Of a stretch of DNA of 62,577 bases, positions 42,939 to 51,393 are shown in pieces. The stretch is taken from positions 1 to 62,577 of the forward strand of contig NZGC01000012.1 in NCBI GenBank assembly GCA_002689445.1, read 5' to 3'. Within the stretch, counting starts at the first letter, position 1. The number at the start of each line of letters is the position of its first letter. This DNA is from Gammaproteobacteria bacterium. Its GTDB lineage: Bacteria > Pseudomonadota > Gammaproteobacteria > Pseudomonadales > Azotimanducaceae. The notes beneath the pieces are model-generated. The model saw nothing but the letters and a program-made list of their open reading frames with translations, was not told where the DNA came from and ran no database searches. The position numbers and the translations under genes were made by a program.

Positions 42939-44264
42939 TCAATGGTCGCGACGCCCAGGAAGCACTAGCTCGAGCATCATCCCAATCAAAGCACCCATAG
43001 AAACGGGGAACGACAAAAACTGCACTAAAGCAACCGGCAATGAGTCCCAACCCCCTGCAAGGTTAGCGATAACGCACCCGCCAACCACACCACCGGCAAA
43101 AACCACGTAATCGCGCGGCTGTTCGGCCTTGCTAAAAAACAGTTGCAACCCGGCCAAAGCCACCAATGCGAACAGAACAATCGTCACGGTACTTACAACC
43201 TGCTCGGGAATCATCTGCACTAATGCTGTAAAGACGGGTGTTAGACCAAGCGCTATCAACCCCATCGCTGCGTATAAACCCACCGTTGGTCGAGAGACTC
43301 CGGTCAAACGAATAAGACCATTATTTTGACTGAAAGTCGTATTCGGAAAAGTTGCAAACAAACTTGCGATCACCGAATTCATCGCATCGCCCATCAACCC
43401 GCCACGGATACGCGTCCAATAAGGCGCATCCCCATGAGCGTAACCCGATAGCGTATTGGTTGCCGTTAAATCTCCCACGCTTTCAATCGATGACACCAAA
43501 AATATAGGGAACAAAATCACCACTGTGGTCCAATCAATACCCAGACCAAAGGGCATTAAGGTCGGGTAAAACAGCGTCCAATTGACTTCAACCTCAGCCC
43601 AGCTGAGCCAGTCAAAATACTCAGCAAGCAGGGTTCCAACGATCAGGCTGGCAATAATTGACAGGAGTCTCGCGTATTTTATTGGCAGTAGCGTCATCAC
43701 CAACAGCGTCGCTAGGGTTGCGCCAGAGACGAGTAAATTCTGAATAGGCACCTCAACATCTTCGTAGGCCGACCAGAGGTTTTGGGTGGTCGTCAGGACC
43801 AAAGATGCGCCGATTAACAAAAGCGTCAGACTCGCGACATTACTGGTCACTATTCGTCGTAGTTGCCGAACAAAAGGCGTAATCAACACCATACCCAAGG
43901 CACACACCAAGGCGGATCCAAAAATGATGCCCAGCACGGTGCCGGGTGGTTCAGTCGCAGACAGATTGTGAAATACAACAATTAACGGACCCACGAAGGC
44001 AAAACTGGTTCCTTGAATACTCAACAAACCCGAGCCGAATGGTCCGATTTTGATGATTTGCAAAATGGTCGCTAACCCGGACACCATGAGTGATGCGCCG
44101 ATAATATATCGGGTATCAGCTGCCGAAAGCCCCATGCCCATTGCAATAATTAATGGGGCAGCAATAATGCCTCCGACTGCGGCCAGTGCATGCTGCAAGC
44201 CCGCCAAGAAGGACCCACCGGAAAGCGTTACCTGATCGTCCATCGAGTGCTCTCTGCGAGTCAC
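42939..44264 (-). CDS. NCS2 family urate/xanthine-type permease
   Basis: A 441-residue nucleobase:cation symporter-2 protein with about fourteen helices. Motifs are LAGLQHALAAVGGIIAAPLIIA, IQGTSFAF, SIESVGDLTATNTLSGY (about 265-281), and FPNTTFSQNNGLIRLTGVSRP, where FSQNxG is the substrate-binding signature of the xanthine/urate branch. It would import xanthine or urate with protons. The sequence does not discriminate between them. The start is either MTRRE at 44264, which overlaps the preceding permease gene by ATGA, or the internal MDDQV. It forms a two-gene operon with the AzgA-type permease. Confidence 0.92.
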   Translation of the reverse strand: MTRREHSMDDQVTLSGGSFLAGLQHALAAVGGIIAAPLIIAMGMGLSAADTRYIIGASLMVSGLATILQIIKIGPFGSGLLSIQGTSFAFVGPLIVVFHNLSATEPPGTVLGIIFGSALVCALGMVLITPFVRQLRRIVTSNVASLTLLLIGASLVLTTTQNLWSAYEDVEVPIQNLLVSGATLATLLVMTLLPIKYARLLSIIASLIVGTLLAEYFDWLSWAEVEVNWTLFYPTLMPFGLGIDWTTVVILFPIFLVSSIESVGDLTATNTLSGYAHGDAPYWTRIRGGLMGDAMNSVIASLFATFPNTTFSQNNGLIRLTGVSRPTVGLYAAMGLIALGLTPVFTALVQMIPEQVVSTVTIVLFALVALAGLQLFFSKAEQPRDYVVFAGGVVGGCVIANLAGGWDSLPVALVQFLSFPVSMGALIGMMLELVLPGRRDH

Positions 44265-45574
44265 AGCAAGATAAACTTCATGAGAAAAATCGCCGCAATC
44301 ACATAGCTGGCGATATCCGCGGGTTTAAATTCCCACGTGCCAATCCGAATCAGAGCGTAGCTAACGAAGGCTAAGCCAATACCATCAGCAATCGAAAAAG
44401 ACAGTGGCATGGCAATCGCCCCAATCACCGCTGGCACGTACTCAGGTACCGACGTCCAATCGATATCTTTTAGACTACTGACCATTAAGCAAGCCACAAA
44501 CAAAAGGGCCGATGACGTTGCGTAAGCCGGCACACTCTCCGCCAGCGGCGCGAAAAACAACACCCCCAAAAATAAGCCTGCTACGACTACTGCTGTGAGT
44601 CCCGTTCGTCCACCGGCTTCGACGCCTGAGGCACTTTCAATGAAACTGGTTGTCGAAGAAGTACCCAAGACAGCGCCTATCGCTGTTGCTCCCGAATCAG
44701 CCAGTAGCGCTGGTCTCAAGTTAGGTAACTTCCCCTCGGCATCCAGCATTCCAGCGCGATGCGAAACCCCAACCATGGTGCCTGCAGTGTCAAAAACGTC
44801 GACCAACAGCAACGATAAAATGATGGGGACCATGGTCATCGTTAATGCACTGGCTAAATCAAATTGCCAAAACACGGGCGCAATCGACGGCGGCGCGGAT
44901 GCCAGCCCCTTAAACTCAGTCACGCCAAACAACCAGCCAATGCCCGAAACCAACGCAATACCGATCATAATTGCACCAACGGTTCCTCGCGCACTGAGCA
45001 CCGCGATGGTAACAAAACCCAACAGGCAAAGGCCCGCCTCAGGGTTGGTCAAGGATCCAAGCCCGACAAGCGTTGCCGGATTGTCGACAATAATTCCTGC
45101 ATTTTTTAGGGCGATAAATCCGATGAATAAGCCAATACCCGCGGAGATACCATACTTAATGTTCATCGGTATGGCGTTAAACAACCACTCGCGAACGGGT
45201 AAGATGCTCAAAACGACAAAGAGAGCACCTGATACCAATACCGCTCCAAGAGCCGTTTGCCAAGGCAATCCCATCCCCAGAACAATGACGTAACTAAAGA
45301 AAGCGTTTTGGCCCATGCCAGGAGCCAGCGCAATGGGATATCGACCCAATACTCCCATTAGAAAGCTACCTACCGCGGCCGCGAGACAAGTCGCCACAAA
45401 CGCCGCACCAAAATCCATCCCAGCGTCGGCCAAAATGGAAGGATTGACCACGGTAATGTAGGCCATCGCTAGAAAGGTCGTTCCACCGGCCAAAAGCTCT
45501 GTTTTAGGTGACTGCCCGGTTGTGTTGTAGCCCAAAAGCCTCAAAAAACGCGACACATCAGATTCTCTTCTCAT
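44261..45574 (-). CDS. NCS2 family permease, AzgA-type (adenine/guanine/hypoxanthine)
   Basis: A 437-residue permease of the AzgA-like branch of NCS2. It has TELLAGGTTFLAMAYITVVNPSIL at the N-terminus, ALAPGMGQNAFFSY (about 84-97), GISAGIGLFIGFIALKNAGI, LLLVDVFDTAGTMVGV (about 265-280) and SGATAIGAVLGTSSTTSFIESASGVEAGGRTG. The branch imports adenine, guanine and hypoxanthine. It lies first in the operon with the urate/xanthine-type permease, so the pair covers all common purine bases. It is divergent from the phosphoribosyltransferase gene with 82 bp between start codons. Confidence 0.93.
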   Translation of the reverse strand: MRRESDVSRFLRLLGYNTTGQSPKTELLAGGTTFLAMAYITVVNPSILADAGMDFGAAFVATCLAAAVGSFLMGVLGRYPIALAPGMGQNAFFSYVIVLGMGLPWQTALGAVLVSGALFVVLSILPVREWLFNAIPMNIKYGISAGIGLFIGFIALKNAGIIVDNPATLVGLGSLTNPEAGLCLLGFVTIAVLSARGTVGAIMIGIALVSGIGWLFGVTEFKGLASAPPSIAPVFWQFDLASALTMTMVPIILSLLLVDVFDTAGTMVGVSHRAGMLDAEGKLPNLRPALLADSGATAIGAVLGTSSTTSFIESASGVEAGGRTGLTAVVVAGLFLGVLFFAPLAESVPAYATSSALLFVACLMVSSLKDIDWTSVPEYVPAVIGAIAMPLSFSIADGIGLAFVSYALIRIGTWEFKPADIASYVIAAIFLMKFILL

Positions 45575-45656
45575 GAATTGTTGCTAACATATCAGTCTTT
45601 TTAGCGTTGGCCTAATCGAGCCTCGCGGAACACTTTAGCCAATACTAAGGAACCCC

Positions 45657-46217
45657 ATGGACAAGCATTTTATTTCTGCAGCAGACTTGTTGCGTGATTC
45701 GTTTTTACTCGCAGAACAAATATTTGCCAGCGGGTTTCGACCCAACTTTATCGTTGGCGTGTGGCGAGGCGGCGCACCCGTCGGAATCGCAGTGCAGGAA
45801 TATCTTGAATACAAAGGGTTAGAAAGCGATCACATTGCGATCAGAACCAGTTCCTACTATGGCATTGACCAGCAAAGCCGAGATATTCGCGTACACGGGT
45901 TGCAATATATTATTGACCGCGCCAATCACAATGACCACTTACTGATTGTGGATGATGTCTACGACTCGGGACGCAGCATCGATGCGGTACTGCGTGAACT
46001 CCGTGAAAAGTCCCGTCGCAACCTCCCCGAAACAATCCGCATTGCTTGTCCTTGGTTTAAACCCTCGAAAAATCAAACCGATGTTGTGCCCGACTACTTT
46101 GTTCACGAAACCGATCAATGGCTTGTATTTCCCCACGAAATCAATGGTTTGTCAGAGGAGGAAATCAAAGCTGGCAAACCCGATATGGCCGATATTTTAT
46201 TCCAAACCCGCAGATAG
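45657..46217 (+). CDS. purine (hypoxanthine-type) phosphoribosyltransferase
   Basis: A 186-residue type I phosphoribosyltransferase. The PRPP motif is LLIVDDVYDSGRSIDAV (about 99-115), the pyrophosphate loop is VGVWRGG, and a flexible loop with RTSSYYGIDQ lies between. It would salvage hypoxanthine, xanthine or guanine to nucleotides, giving the island a branch point between salvage and breakdown. AAGGAA precedes the ATG. Its last 21 bp overlap, tail to tail, the oxygenase gene on the minus strand. The base specificity is uncertain, and there is no N-terminal or C-terminal fusion. Confidence 0.88.
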   Translation: MDKHFISAADLLRDSFLLAEQIFASGFRPNFIVGVWRGGAPVGIAVQEYLEYKGLESDHIAIRTSSYYGIDQQSRDIRVHGLQYIIDRANHNDHLLIVDDVYDSGRSIDAVLRELREKSRRNLPETIRIACPWFKPSKNQTDVVPDYFVHETDQWLVFPHEINGLSEEEIKAGKPDMADILFQTRR

Positions 46218-47126
46218 CAACGGCCGGTGTGATGCCTCGAGCTTTGCTTGAATATGCTCACCCGACAAAATCGTCTGATAGCGCGCTGGCTTCTCAGCCG
46301 TGACAAAGGTAGGCCAAGGCGTCACCTCAACATTCGAATTTGGATCGGCAAAAAAAGCAACCGAGTACCGATCGACTGCATTGCCCTGTTGACGCACGCG
46401 GTGCAAAGTTGACGGGTAGGCATCGTTCGTCCAACGTTGCATCAAATCACCGACATTAACCACTACCCGGTTGGCTACAGCAGGCACTAACTGCCAAACT
46501 CCCTCCCTATCTTGCACTTCAAGGCCTGGCGCGCCATCCTGAAACAGAAGCGTCAGTAGACCATAATCGGTGTGTTCACCTGCCAACACCTGATCAGCCT
46601 CGGCGGACGACGAGGTCGCAGCTGGGTAACGCAGCAAACGCAACGTCACGTTCTCTCCCGACAAGCGAGATTGAAAATAGTCCTCTGGCAGTCCAGCGAT
46701 CACGGCAATACTGCTTGTGATCGACGCCATTAATTCAAAGCACTGCTCGTAAAATGCGATCATCAGCCTTTGAAACTCTGCGCTCGGCCAGCTCTCCAAG
46801 GGCCCAGAATGCTGACGGATGTTGCGCATGGTAAAAGCTTCTTTAGCATCAAATTGGCCTGAGGCGGGATTAAGCGCCTCTTCACTAACGCCCTGGTAGC
46901 CAAAGTTTTCAGACGCACTTTGATAGCCAAACCGTCGCTTCTCAGCCATAGACTGAGTAAAAAATTGCCGAGAACCTGTGAATACAAGATGCAAGCGATG
47001 CCAATCAAAATCTGGCACTTCAAGCCTTAAAAACCCATGATCCCGCAACCCCTGATCCAACCTTCGTAAGGGCCTGGGTTCTTTTCGCTGCGAATCGGAC
47101 AGGGGCCATTGGAGCTCGGGCATCAT
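46197..47126 (-). CDS. 2-oxoglutarate/Fe(II) oxygenase, isopenicillin N synthase-like
   Basis: A 309-residue oxygenase of the IPNS/ACC-oxidase-like family. The iron ligands are His-x-Asp in GEHTDYGLLTLLF and a distal His in STLHRVR. RYSVAFF supplies the Arg-x-Ser that binds 2-oxoglutarate. The N-terminal DHGFLRLEVP region is also typical. It is the last gene of the xdhA-to-puuD operon, joined to puuD by TAATG. That location argues for a purine-derived substrate or a step in ureide metabolism. The only named purine 2-oxoglutarate oxygenase I know of, fungal XanA, belongs to a different branch (TauD-type). The exact role is unknown. Confidence 0.87.
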   Translation of the reverse strand: MMPELQWPLSDSQRKEPRPLRRLDQGLRDHGFLRLEVPDFDWHRLHLVFTGSRQFFTQSMAEKRRFGYQSASENFGYQGVSEEALNPASGQFDAKEAFTMRNIRQHSGPLESWPSAEFQRLMIAFYEQCFELMASITSSIAVIAGLPEDYFQSRLSGENVTLRLLRYPAATSSSAEADQVLAGEHTDYGLLTLLFQDGAPGLEVQDREGVWQLVPAVANRVVVNVGDLMQRWTNDAYPSTLHRVRQQGNAVDRYSVAFFADPNSNVEVTPWPTFVTAEKPARYQTILSGEHIQAKLEASHRPLLSAGLE

Positions 47127-48331
47127 TAGCGATTACTCTCCAGATCGGCGTACCACAGAAAATTCATGAGTTGCTCCCGCTCAACTGGGGTCATCTTGGT
47201 GAGGTTTCCCAAGGGCATGTATCCTGACCCAACGGCCGTCGAGGACCGCGCGCGATACTTTAATAGACCCTGGTGGTCGGCAATCACTAAACCGCCGGGC
47301 GGCGCAATGAACCCAGGCTGGGTAGGTTGCATGCTATGGCAATTACCACAATGTTTTAAGGCTAACTGATCAATCTCGGTTGATGCGAGTAAGTCCGGCA
47401 CCGTCGTCTTGTCTCCCGATACCGTCTCATCCTTAAGATCAGGCGACATCAACCCAATGACCAAAACAATGGCCAAGACAGCCAGCACAAGATAACGGGG
47501 GCGATTGATATTCAGATGCCTTAGGTTGAAAAAATGTCTCCCCACTGCCCCTGCCAGCAACAGCACTACCAAACCAACAAAGTTGTAACGATGCTGATAG
47601 AGCGAGGAAAAATGCAAACTAATCATGCAAAACAGCACGGGGAGGGTCAGATAGTTGTTGAAAAAAGAGCGCTGACGCGCAAGCAAAGTCAGCGGCAGAT
47701 TGGGTGCCTGACCTTGTTTGACTGCAACAACGAAAGCTTTCTGGGCAGGAATAATTCCAAACAACACATTACCCACCATAATGCTGCCCAAGATCACACC
47801 AACGTGGATAAAGGCTGCACGACCCGGGAACCACTGTGTGGCGATCAGCACGAGCACCGAGATTAGGAGAGCAATCAGACCCGCAAACAGGGTTTCTCGC
47901 TTCGCAATGGGGCTACGAATCAAGCATTCGTACAATCCAACACTACCTGCAATGAGTCCAAGGCTGAGCATGACGGCCTGCGCCGACGACAGGCCAGGCA
48001 AGGCATCGCTTAAAAGATAAACATCCGCCCGCAGGTAATACACCAACACCATCAAACCCATCCCCGTGAGCCAAGTGCTATAGGCCTCCCATTTTGACCA
48101 ATGCAATACGGCGGGCCATTGAGGTGGGGCCAGCTCGTACTTCGTAAACTGATAAATGCCTCCGCCATGAATGGCCCAGAACCGCCCCTTAATTTCAGCG
48201 TCTTTCGTATCAGGCTCTAAGCTACGATCCACTTTGACGTAATGCAGCGAGGCACCGATCCACGCAACGCCCACCAATAGATGTAGCCATCGAAATATCA
48301 GCTCCAGCCATTCGATCAGATAAGCGGTCAT
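47126..48331 (-). CDS. puuD: membrane urate hydroxylase with cytochrome c domain (PuuD)
   Basis: A 401-residue urate oxidase of the membrane PuuD type, which converts urate to 5-hydroxyisourate. The N-terminal part has about eight membrane helices starting LIEWLELIFRWLHLLVGVAWIGASLHYV. It includes GRFWAIHGGGIYQFTKYELAPPQWPAVLHWSKWEAYSTWLTG with conserved His and Trp. The C-terminal domain is a class I cytochrome c with CGNCH at 328-332 and distal Met near 372 (GYMPLGNLTKM). Electrons thus go to the respiratory chain instead of making peroxide. It overlaps guaD by four bases and the oxygenase by one. The domains are complete. Confidence 0.95.
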   Translation of the reverse strand: MTAYLIEWLELIFRWLHLLVGVAWIGASLHYVKVDRSLEPDTKDAEIKGRFWAIHGGGIYQFTKYELAPPQWPAVLHWSKWEAYSTWLTGMGLMVLVYYLRADVYLLSDALPGLSSAQAVMLSLGLIAGSVGLYECLIRSPIAKRETLFAGLIALLISVLVLIATQWFPGRAAFIHVGVILGSIMVGNVLFGIIPAQKAFVVAVKQGQAPNLPLTLLARQRSFFNNYLTLPVLFCMISLHFSSLYQHRYNFVGLVVLLLAGAVGRHFFNLRHLNINRPRYLVLAVLAIVLVIGLMSPDLKDETVSGDKTTVPDLLASTEIDQLALKHCGNCHSMQPTQPGFIAPPGGLVIADHQGLLKYRARSSTAVGSGYMPLGNLTKMTPVEREQLMNFLWYADLESNR

Positions 48332-49617
48332 GCTGCCGTCTCGGATTGGTAGACTGCTCGGCCATCGACCGTGGTTTCGACCACCAACCGCTCGTCACCT
48401 AGCGTCATGTAAACAAATAGCTCGTCCCGTAAACTCACTTCACCTCCAAGTCGTCTTGCCACGAGTGGAATCTGTTCTGGATCAAGGCGCACGAAATCCG
48501 CTTCGCCGCCCACTTGAAAACTACCGATCGAATCGTCGAGTTCTGTGGCTGCGGCATTGCCTCTGGTGATCGCATGAAAGGCTTCGTAGGGATGTAGCGA
48601 ATAGCCTTGTAACTGACAAACCTTGTAGGCGTCCGCTAAGGTTTCTAACAAGTTGATACTGGTGCCGCCGCCCACATCTGATGCCATGCCTAGAGAAATG
48701 CCCGCTTCTTTTAGCGCTTGAAACGGCATCAAACCACTGCCTAGAAAGAGATTCGATGTTGGGCAGAAGACCGCGACGGCTCCCGCCTTAGCAAAGCGTT
48801 CAATTTCCGATTCAGACAAATAAATGCAATGCCCCATTAAACTCTTGCGGTGCAACAACCCATTGTCTTCGTAGGTCGCCAAATAATCACCGTAGCTCGG
48901 ATGGACTTGCTGTATCCAATTAAGCTCGGCTCTATTTTCGGATAAGTGACTCTGTACCCATACCTCTGGATACCGAGCTGAGAGCTGACCTGCGGCTCGA
49001 AGCTGCAATTCACTTGAGGTCGCAGAAAACCGAGGAGTAATGGCATAACCCAATCGCCCTTTGCCATGCCAACGCTGGATCAGCGCCTCGCTTTCTGCAA
49101 TGCCCGTTGTCGCGGTATCCAATAGGTTCTCTGGCGCGTTTTGATCCATCAAAACTTTACCCGCAACCATCCGCATATTGTGCCTGTCAGCCTCAGCAAA
49201 TAGCGCTTCAACGGACGTTGCATGACTGCTACCAAAAGCGAAAGCAGTCGTGGTACCGTTTTTGAGCAGCAACGAAATAAACGACTCAGCCGCAACTTGA
49301 GCGAATTCAGCATCGGCATACTGCGCTTCTTGCGGGAAAGTGTAATCATTTAACCAATCCAATAACTGAGCGCCGTAGCTCGCCATCACATCGATCTGAG
49401 GAAAGTGCAAATGAGGGTCGATAAAACCGGGCAGGATCAAATGCCCGGGGTAGTATTCAGCGCCGGCGAGATCCAAGCCTTGTTCAACAAACGCTCGCAC
49501 CGGCCCAATCTTCATGATTTTACCTGCCTCGATCAACATAACACCGTCTTCAAGATATTCAGGCAGGCGCCAATTATTATTTGGCCAGTGCAGCAACCGG
49601 CCACGCACTATTCTCAT
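48328..49617 (-). CDS. guaD: guanine deaminase
   Basis: A 429-residue amidohydrolase converting guanine to xanthine. The zinc site is His69-x-His71 in PGFIDPHLHFPQIDVMASYG, a signature of GuaD. Further motifs are VQSHLSENRAEL (His), MGHCIYLSE (His) and GMASDVGGGTSINL (Asp). The frame opens at 49650, but the ATG at 49617 begins the usual MRIVRGRLLHW start with GAGGA upstream. It lies four bases after uraH and overlaps puuD by ATGA. It provides xanthine for xdh, while the 8-oxoguanine enzyme at 56537 is a separate branch. Confidence 0.95.
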   Translation of the reverse strand: MRIVRGRLLHWPNNNWRLPEYLEDGVMLIEAGKIMKIGPVRAFVEQGLDLAGAEYYPGHLILPGFIDPHLHFPQIDVMASYGAQLLDWLNDYTFPQEAQYADAEFAQVAAESFISLLLKNGTTTAFAFGSSHATSVEALFAEADRHNMRMVAGKVLMDQNAPENLLDTATTGIAESEALIQRWHGKGRLGYAITPRFSATSSELQLRAAGQLSARYPEVWVQSHLSENRAELNWIQQVHPSYGDYLATYEDNGLLHRKSLMGHCIYLSESEIERFAKAGAVAVFCPTSNLFLGSGLMPFQALKEAGISLGMASDVGGGTSINLLETLADAYKVCQLQGYSLHPYEAFHAITRGNAAATELDDSIGSFQVGGEADFVRLDPEQIPLVARRLGGEVSLRDELFVYMTLGDERLVVETTVDGRAVYQSETAA

Positions 49618-49621
49618 GAGC

Positions 49622-49954
49622 CTAGCTTCCTCGATAGGTTGAATAGCCAAACGGACTCAGCAACAGCGGAATGTGGTAATGCGAGCGCAAAGGATCAACC
49701 TGAAACAGCACGGGCACCGTCTTTAAAAACGTTGGGACGCCAAGTGCCTCAAAGTAATCACTGACTTTAAATTCCAATTGATAATCACCGCCCAGCAGAT
49801 CGAATCCTCGATCCCAAGCCTCGACTCGACCATCCGCGTTGGTGTTGCCTTTCAGACGATCACCCGATGGCAGCAACAGTTGCACCCTTAGGTCAGACGC
49901 CGGCAAACCGGACTGCAGATCTAACACATGGGTAGTAATTGCGGACTTACTCAT
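49622..49954 (-). CDS. uraH: 5-hydroxyisourate hydrolase (transthyretin-like)
   Basis: A 110-residue transthyretin-related hydrolase that opens 5-hydroxyisourate to OHCU. The N-terminal ITTHVLDLQSGLPASDLRVQL contains the catalytic His, and RSHYHIPLLLSPFGYSTYRGS ends in the diagnostic YRGS motif. The frame opens at 50038, but the ATG at 49954 with AAGGGGG upstream gives a protein of family length without a signal peptide. It lies 111 bp downstream of uraD and four bases before guaD. Confidence 0.95.
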   Translation of the reverse strand: MSKSAITTHVLDLQSGLPASDLRVQLLLPSGDRLKGNTNADGRVEAWDRGFDLLGGDYQLEFKVSDYFEALGVPTFLKTVPVLFQVDPLRSHYHIPLLLSPFGYSTYRGS

Positions 49955-50065
49955 GACGCCCCCTTGTCGATGGTGTAACACCGTATTTTGACTCCATCCA
50001 TAGAGTCCCATCGGTGTACGATTTGTGTTGCGTTTCACCCCGGAAGGTCAATCTATCGCCGTTGC

Positions 50066-50572
50066 TCACGATTGCCATGCCCCGAGGCGCAGTGCCATGA
50101 TGTTTTCCTGCTCCCTGGCAGCCCGATGCAGTTCCGACCTACGATCTGCGCCTAATGCCGCTTCGAGGACTTCGAGCATCGCTTCCGGCGACTTACCTGT
50201 CGCGCAGATAATAAAGATAAACCCAAACTTTGCTTCATAGAGCTGATTTAGACGATCAAGTTCGGTCCGCAGCGCCTCAGAACTGGATCGAACTTGACCC
50301 TGCTCTCGAATCGTTGAAGTCTTGTTGGATGCCGACAGCGCCCTACGATCACCAATCTTGGCGTGGCCGGAAAAGGCTTGCAACCAGTCAGATTCTCCGG
50401 TGGTTGCCCACACCGCTCGGCTCGCGGCTAACAAGGCTTGCTGATCCGCAAAAGGGCGCAGGCTTAACATGCCATCAACCCATGCTGTAGCAGAACAAAC
50501 GGTCATGAGTATTGAACGGGCATCTTCCACCGGCAACTGATTCAACGCTTGTCGTGAAGGTTCCAACATCAC
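50066..50572 (-). CDS. uraD: 2-oxo-4-hydroxy-4-carboxy-5-ureidoimidazoline (OHCU) decarboxylase
   Basis: A 168-residue all-helical decarboxylase producing (S)-allantoin from OHCU. The catalytic histidine is His70 in FSGHAKIGD. LDRLNQLYEAKFGFIFIICATGKS (about 107-130) is the second family signature. It has the usual size. It overlaps the xdhC gene by ATGA (50569-50572). A 111-bp gap to uraH follows, the only notable gap inside this operon. I see no promoter or terminator in it. Confidence 0.95.
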   Translation of the reverse strand: MMLEPSRQALNQLPVEDARSILMTVCSATAWVDGMLSLRPFADQQALLAASRAVWATTGESDWLQAFSGHAKIGDRRALSASNKTSTIREQGQVRSSSEALRTELDRLNQLYEAKFGFIFIICATGKSPEAMLEVLEAALGADRRSELHRAAREQENIMALRLGAWQS

Positions 50573-51393
50573 GACTTACCCAGAACCCTTTGAACCGACT
50601 TCCACGGCACGCCTTGGGCCGCTGGATCACCGCTTTGAGGCAAACTTAGGACTTCAGACACAATACTTACGGCCACTTCCATAGGTAACTTACCCTTGAC
50701 GGAATCCAAACCCACCGGGCATCGCCATCGCTGATCTTCCGAGCTAGGAATGCCATCGTGCCGAAGCCGAGCCCGAAATCGATCAGCCTTCGTTTGCGAT
50801 CCAATCAGTCCAATGTAGCCGATCTCGGTTTCGTCCAATAAACTCTTAAGAAGACGATAATCCAATGCATGATCGTGGGTTAGCACCAGAACTAAAGTTT
50901 GATCCGACAATTTAGAGACATAGGATTCGGGTTGTTCAAGCGATAATTGTTGCACATTGCCTGGGGACGTCTCTGGGAATTGCTCGACTCTTGCATCTAT
51001 CCAGTCGACTCTCGCCTCGCACTCGCCGAGAACTTTGACCACCGCCCGCCCCACGTGTCCCGCGCCAAAAATCGCAACCGTCAGCCTAGGCGGCGGAAAC
51101 ACTTCGAACAAGGCCGCAACACTGCCGCCACAACACTGATTGGCTTTGGCAGCCAAAGGGAAGTGATTTAACTGTTGAGCCGGTACCGAAAAGGCCAATA
51201 GCCGCCGGGCTTCATCCGTAACCAGTTTCTCTAGGGCACCGCCGCCGATCGTGTCAAATGTATGAAGATCAGTCACCACCATTTTACTGCCTTGATCCCT
51301 CGGCGTTGAGCCTTTGGTTTCAAGCAGGGTAATGACCACGAACCCTTCCCCGCGCTGGTGGCAATGAGCGATAGCCGTCTGCCAGTGACTCAC
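50569..51393 (-). CDS. xdhC: xanthine dehydrogenase accessory protein XdhC
   Basis: A 274-residue XdhC, which loads sulfurated molybdenum cofactor onto xanthine dehydrogenase. The N-terminal XdhC/CoxI domain has FVVITLLETKGSTPRDQGSKMVV, and the C-terminal Rossmann part has VAIFGAGHVGRAVVKVLGE and YIGLIGSQTK. The long open frame reaches 51516, but the true start is most likely the GTG at 51393 (VSHWQTA), which forms a GTGA overlap with the xdhB stop and has GGGAGGGG upstream. An ATG start would read into xdhB with a non-conserved tail. Confidence 0.93.
   Translation of the reverse strand: MSHWQTAIAHCHQRGEGFVVITLLETKGSTPRDQGSKMVVTDLHTFDTIGGGALEKLVTDEARRLLAFSVPAQQLNHFPLAAKANQCCGGSVAALFEVFPPPRLTVAIFGAGHVGRAVVKVLGECEARVDWIDARVEQFPETSPGNVQQLSLEQPESYVSKLSDQTLVLVLTHDHALDYRLLKSLLDETEIGYIGLIGSQTKADRFRARLRHDGIPSSEDQRWRCPVGLDSVKGKLPMEVAVSIVSEVLSLPQSGDPAAQGVPWKSVQRVLGKS

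Noticed and set aside
48085-48110. Additional RutR half-site (TTGACCAATG) inside puuD
   Set aside because: Only one arm matches and it is in coding sequence.
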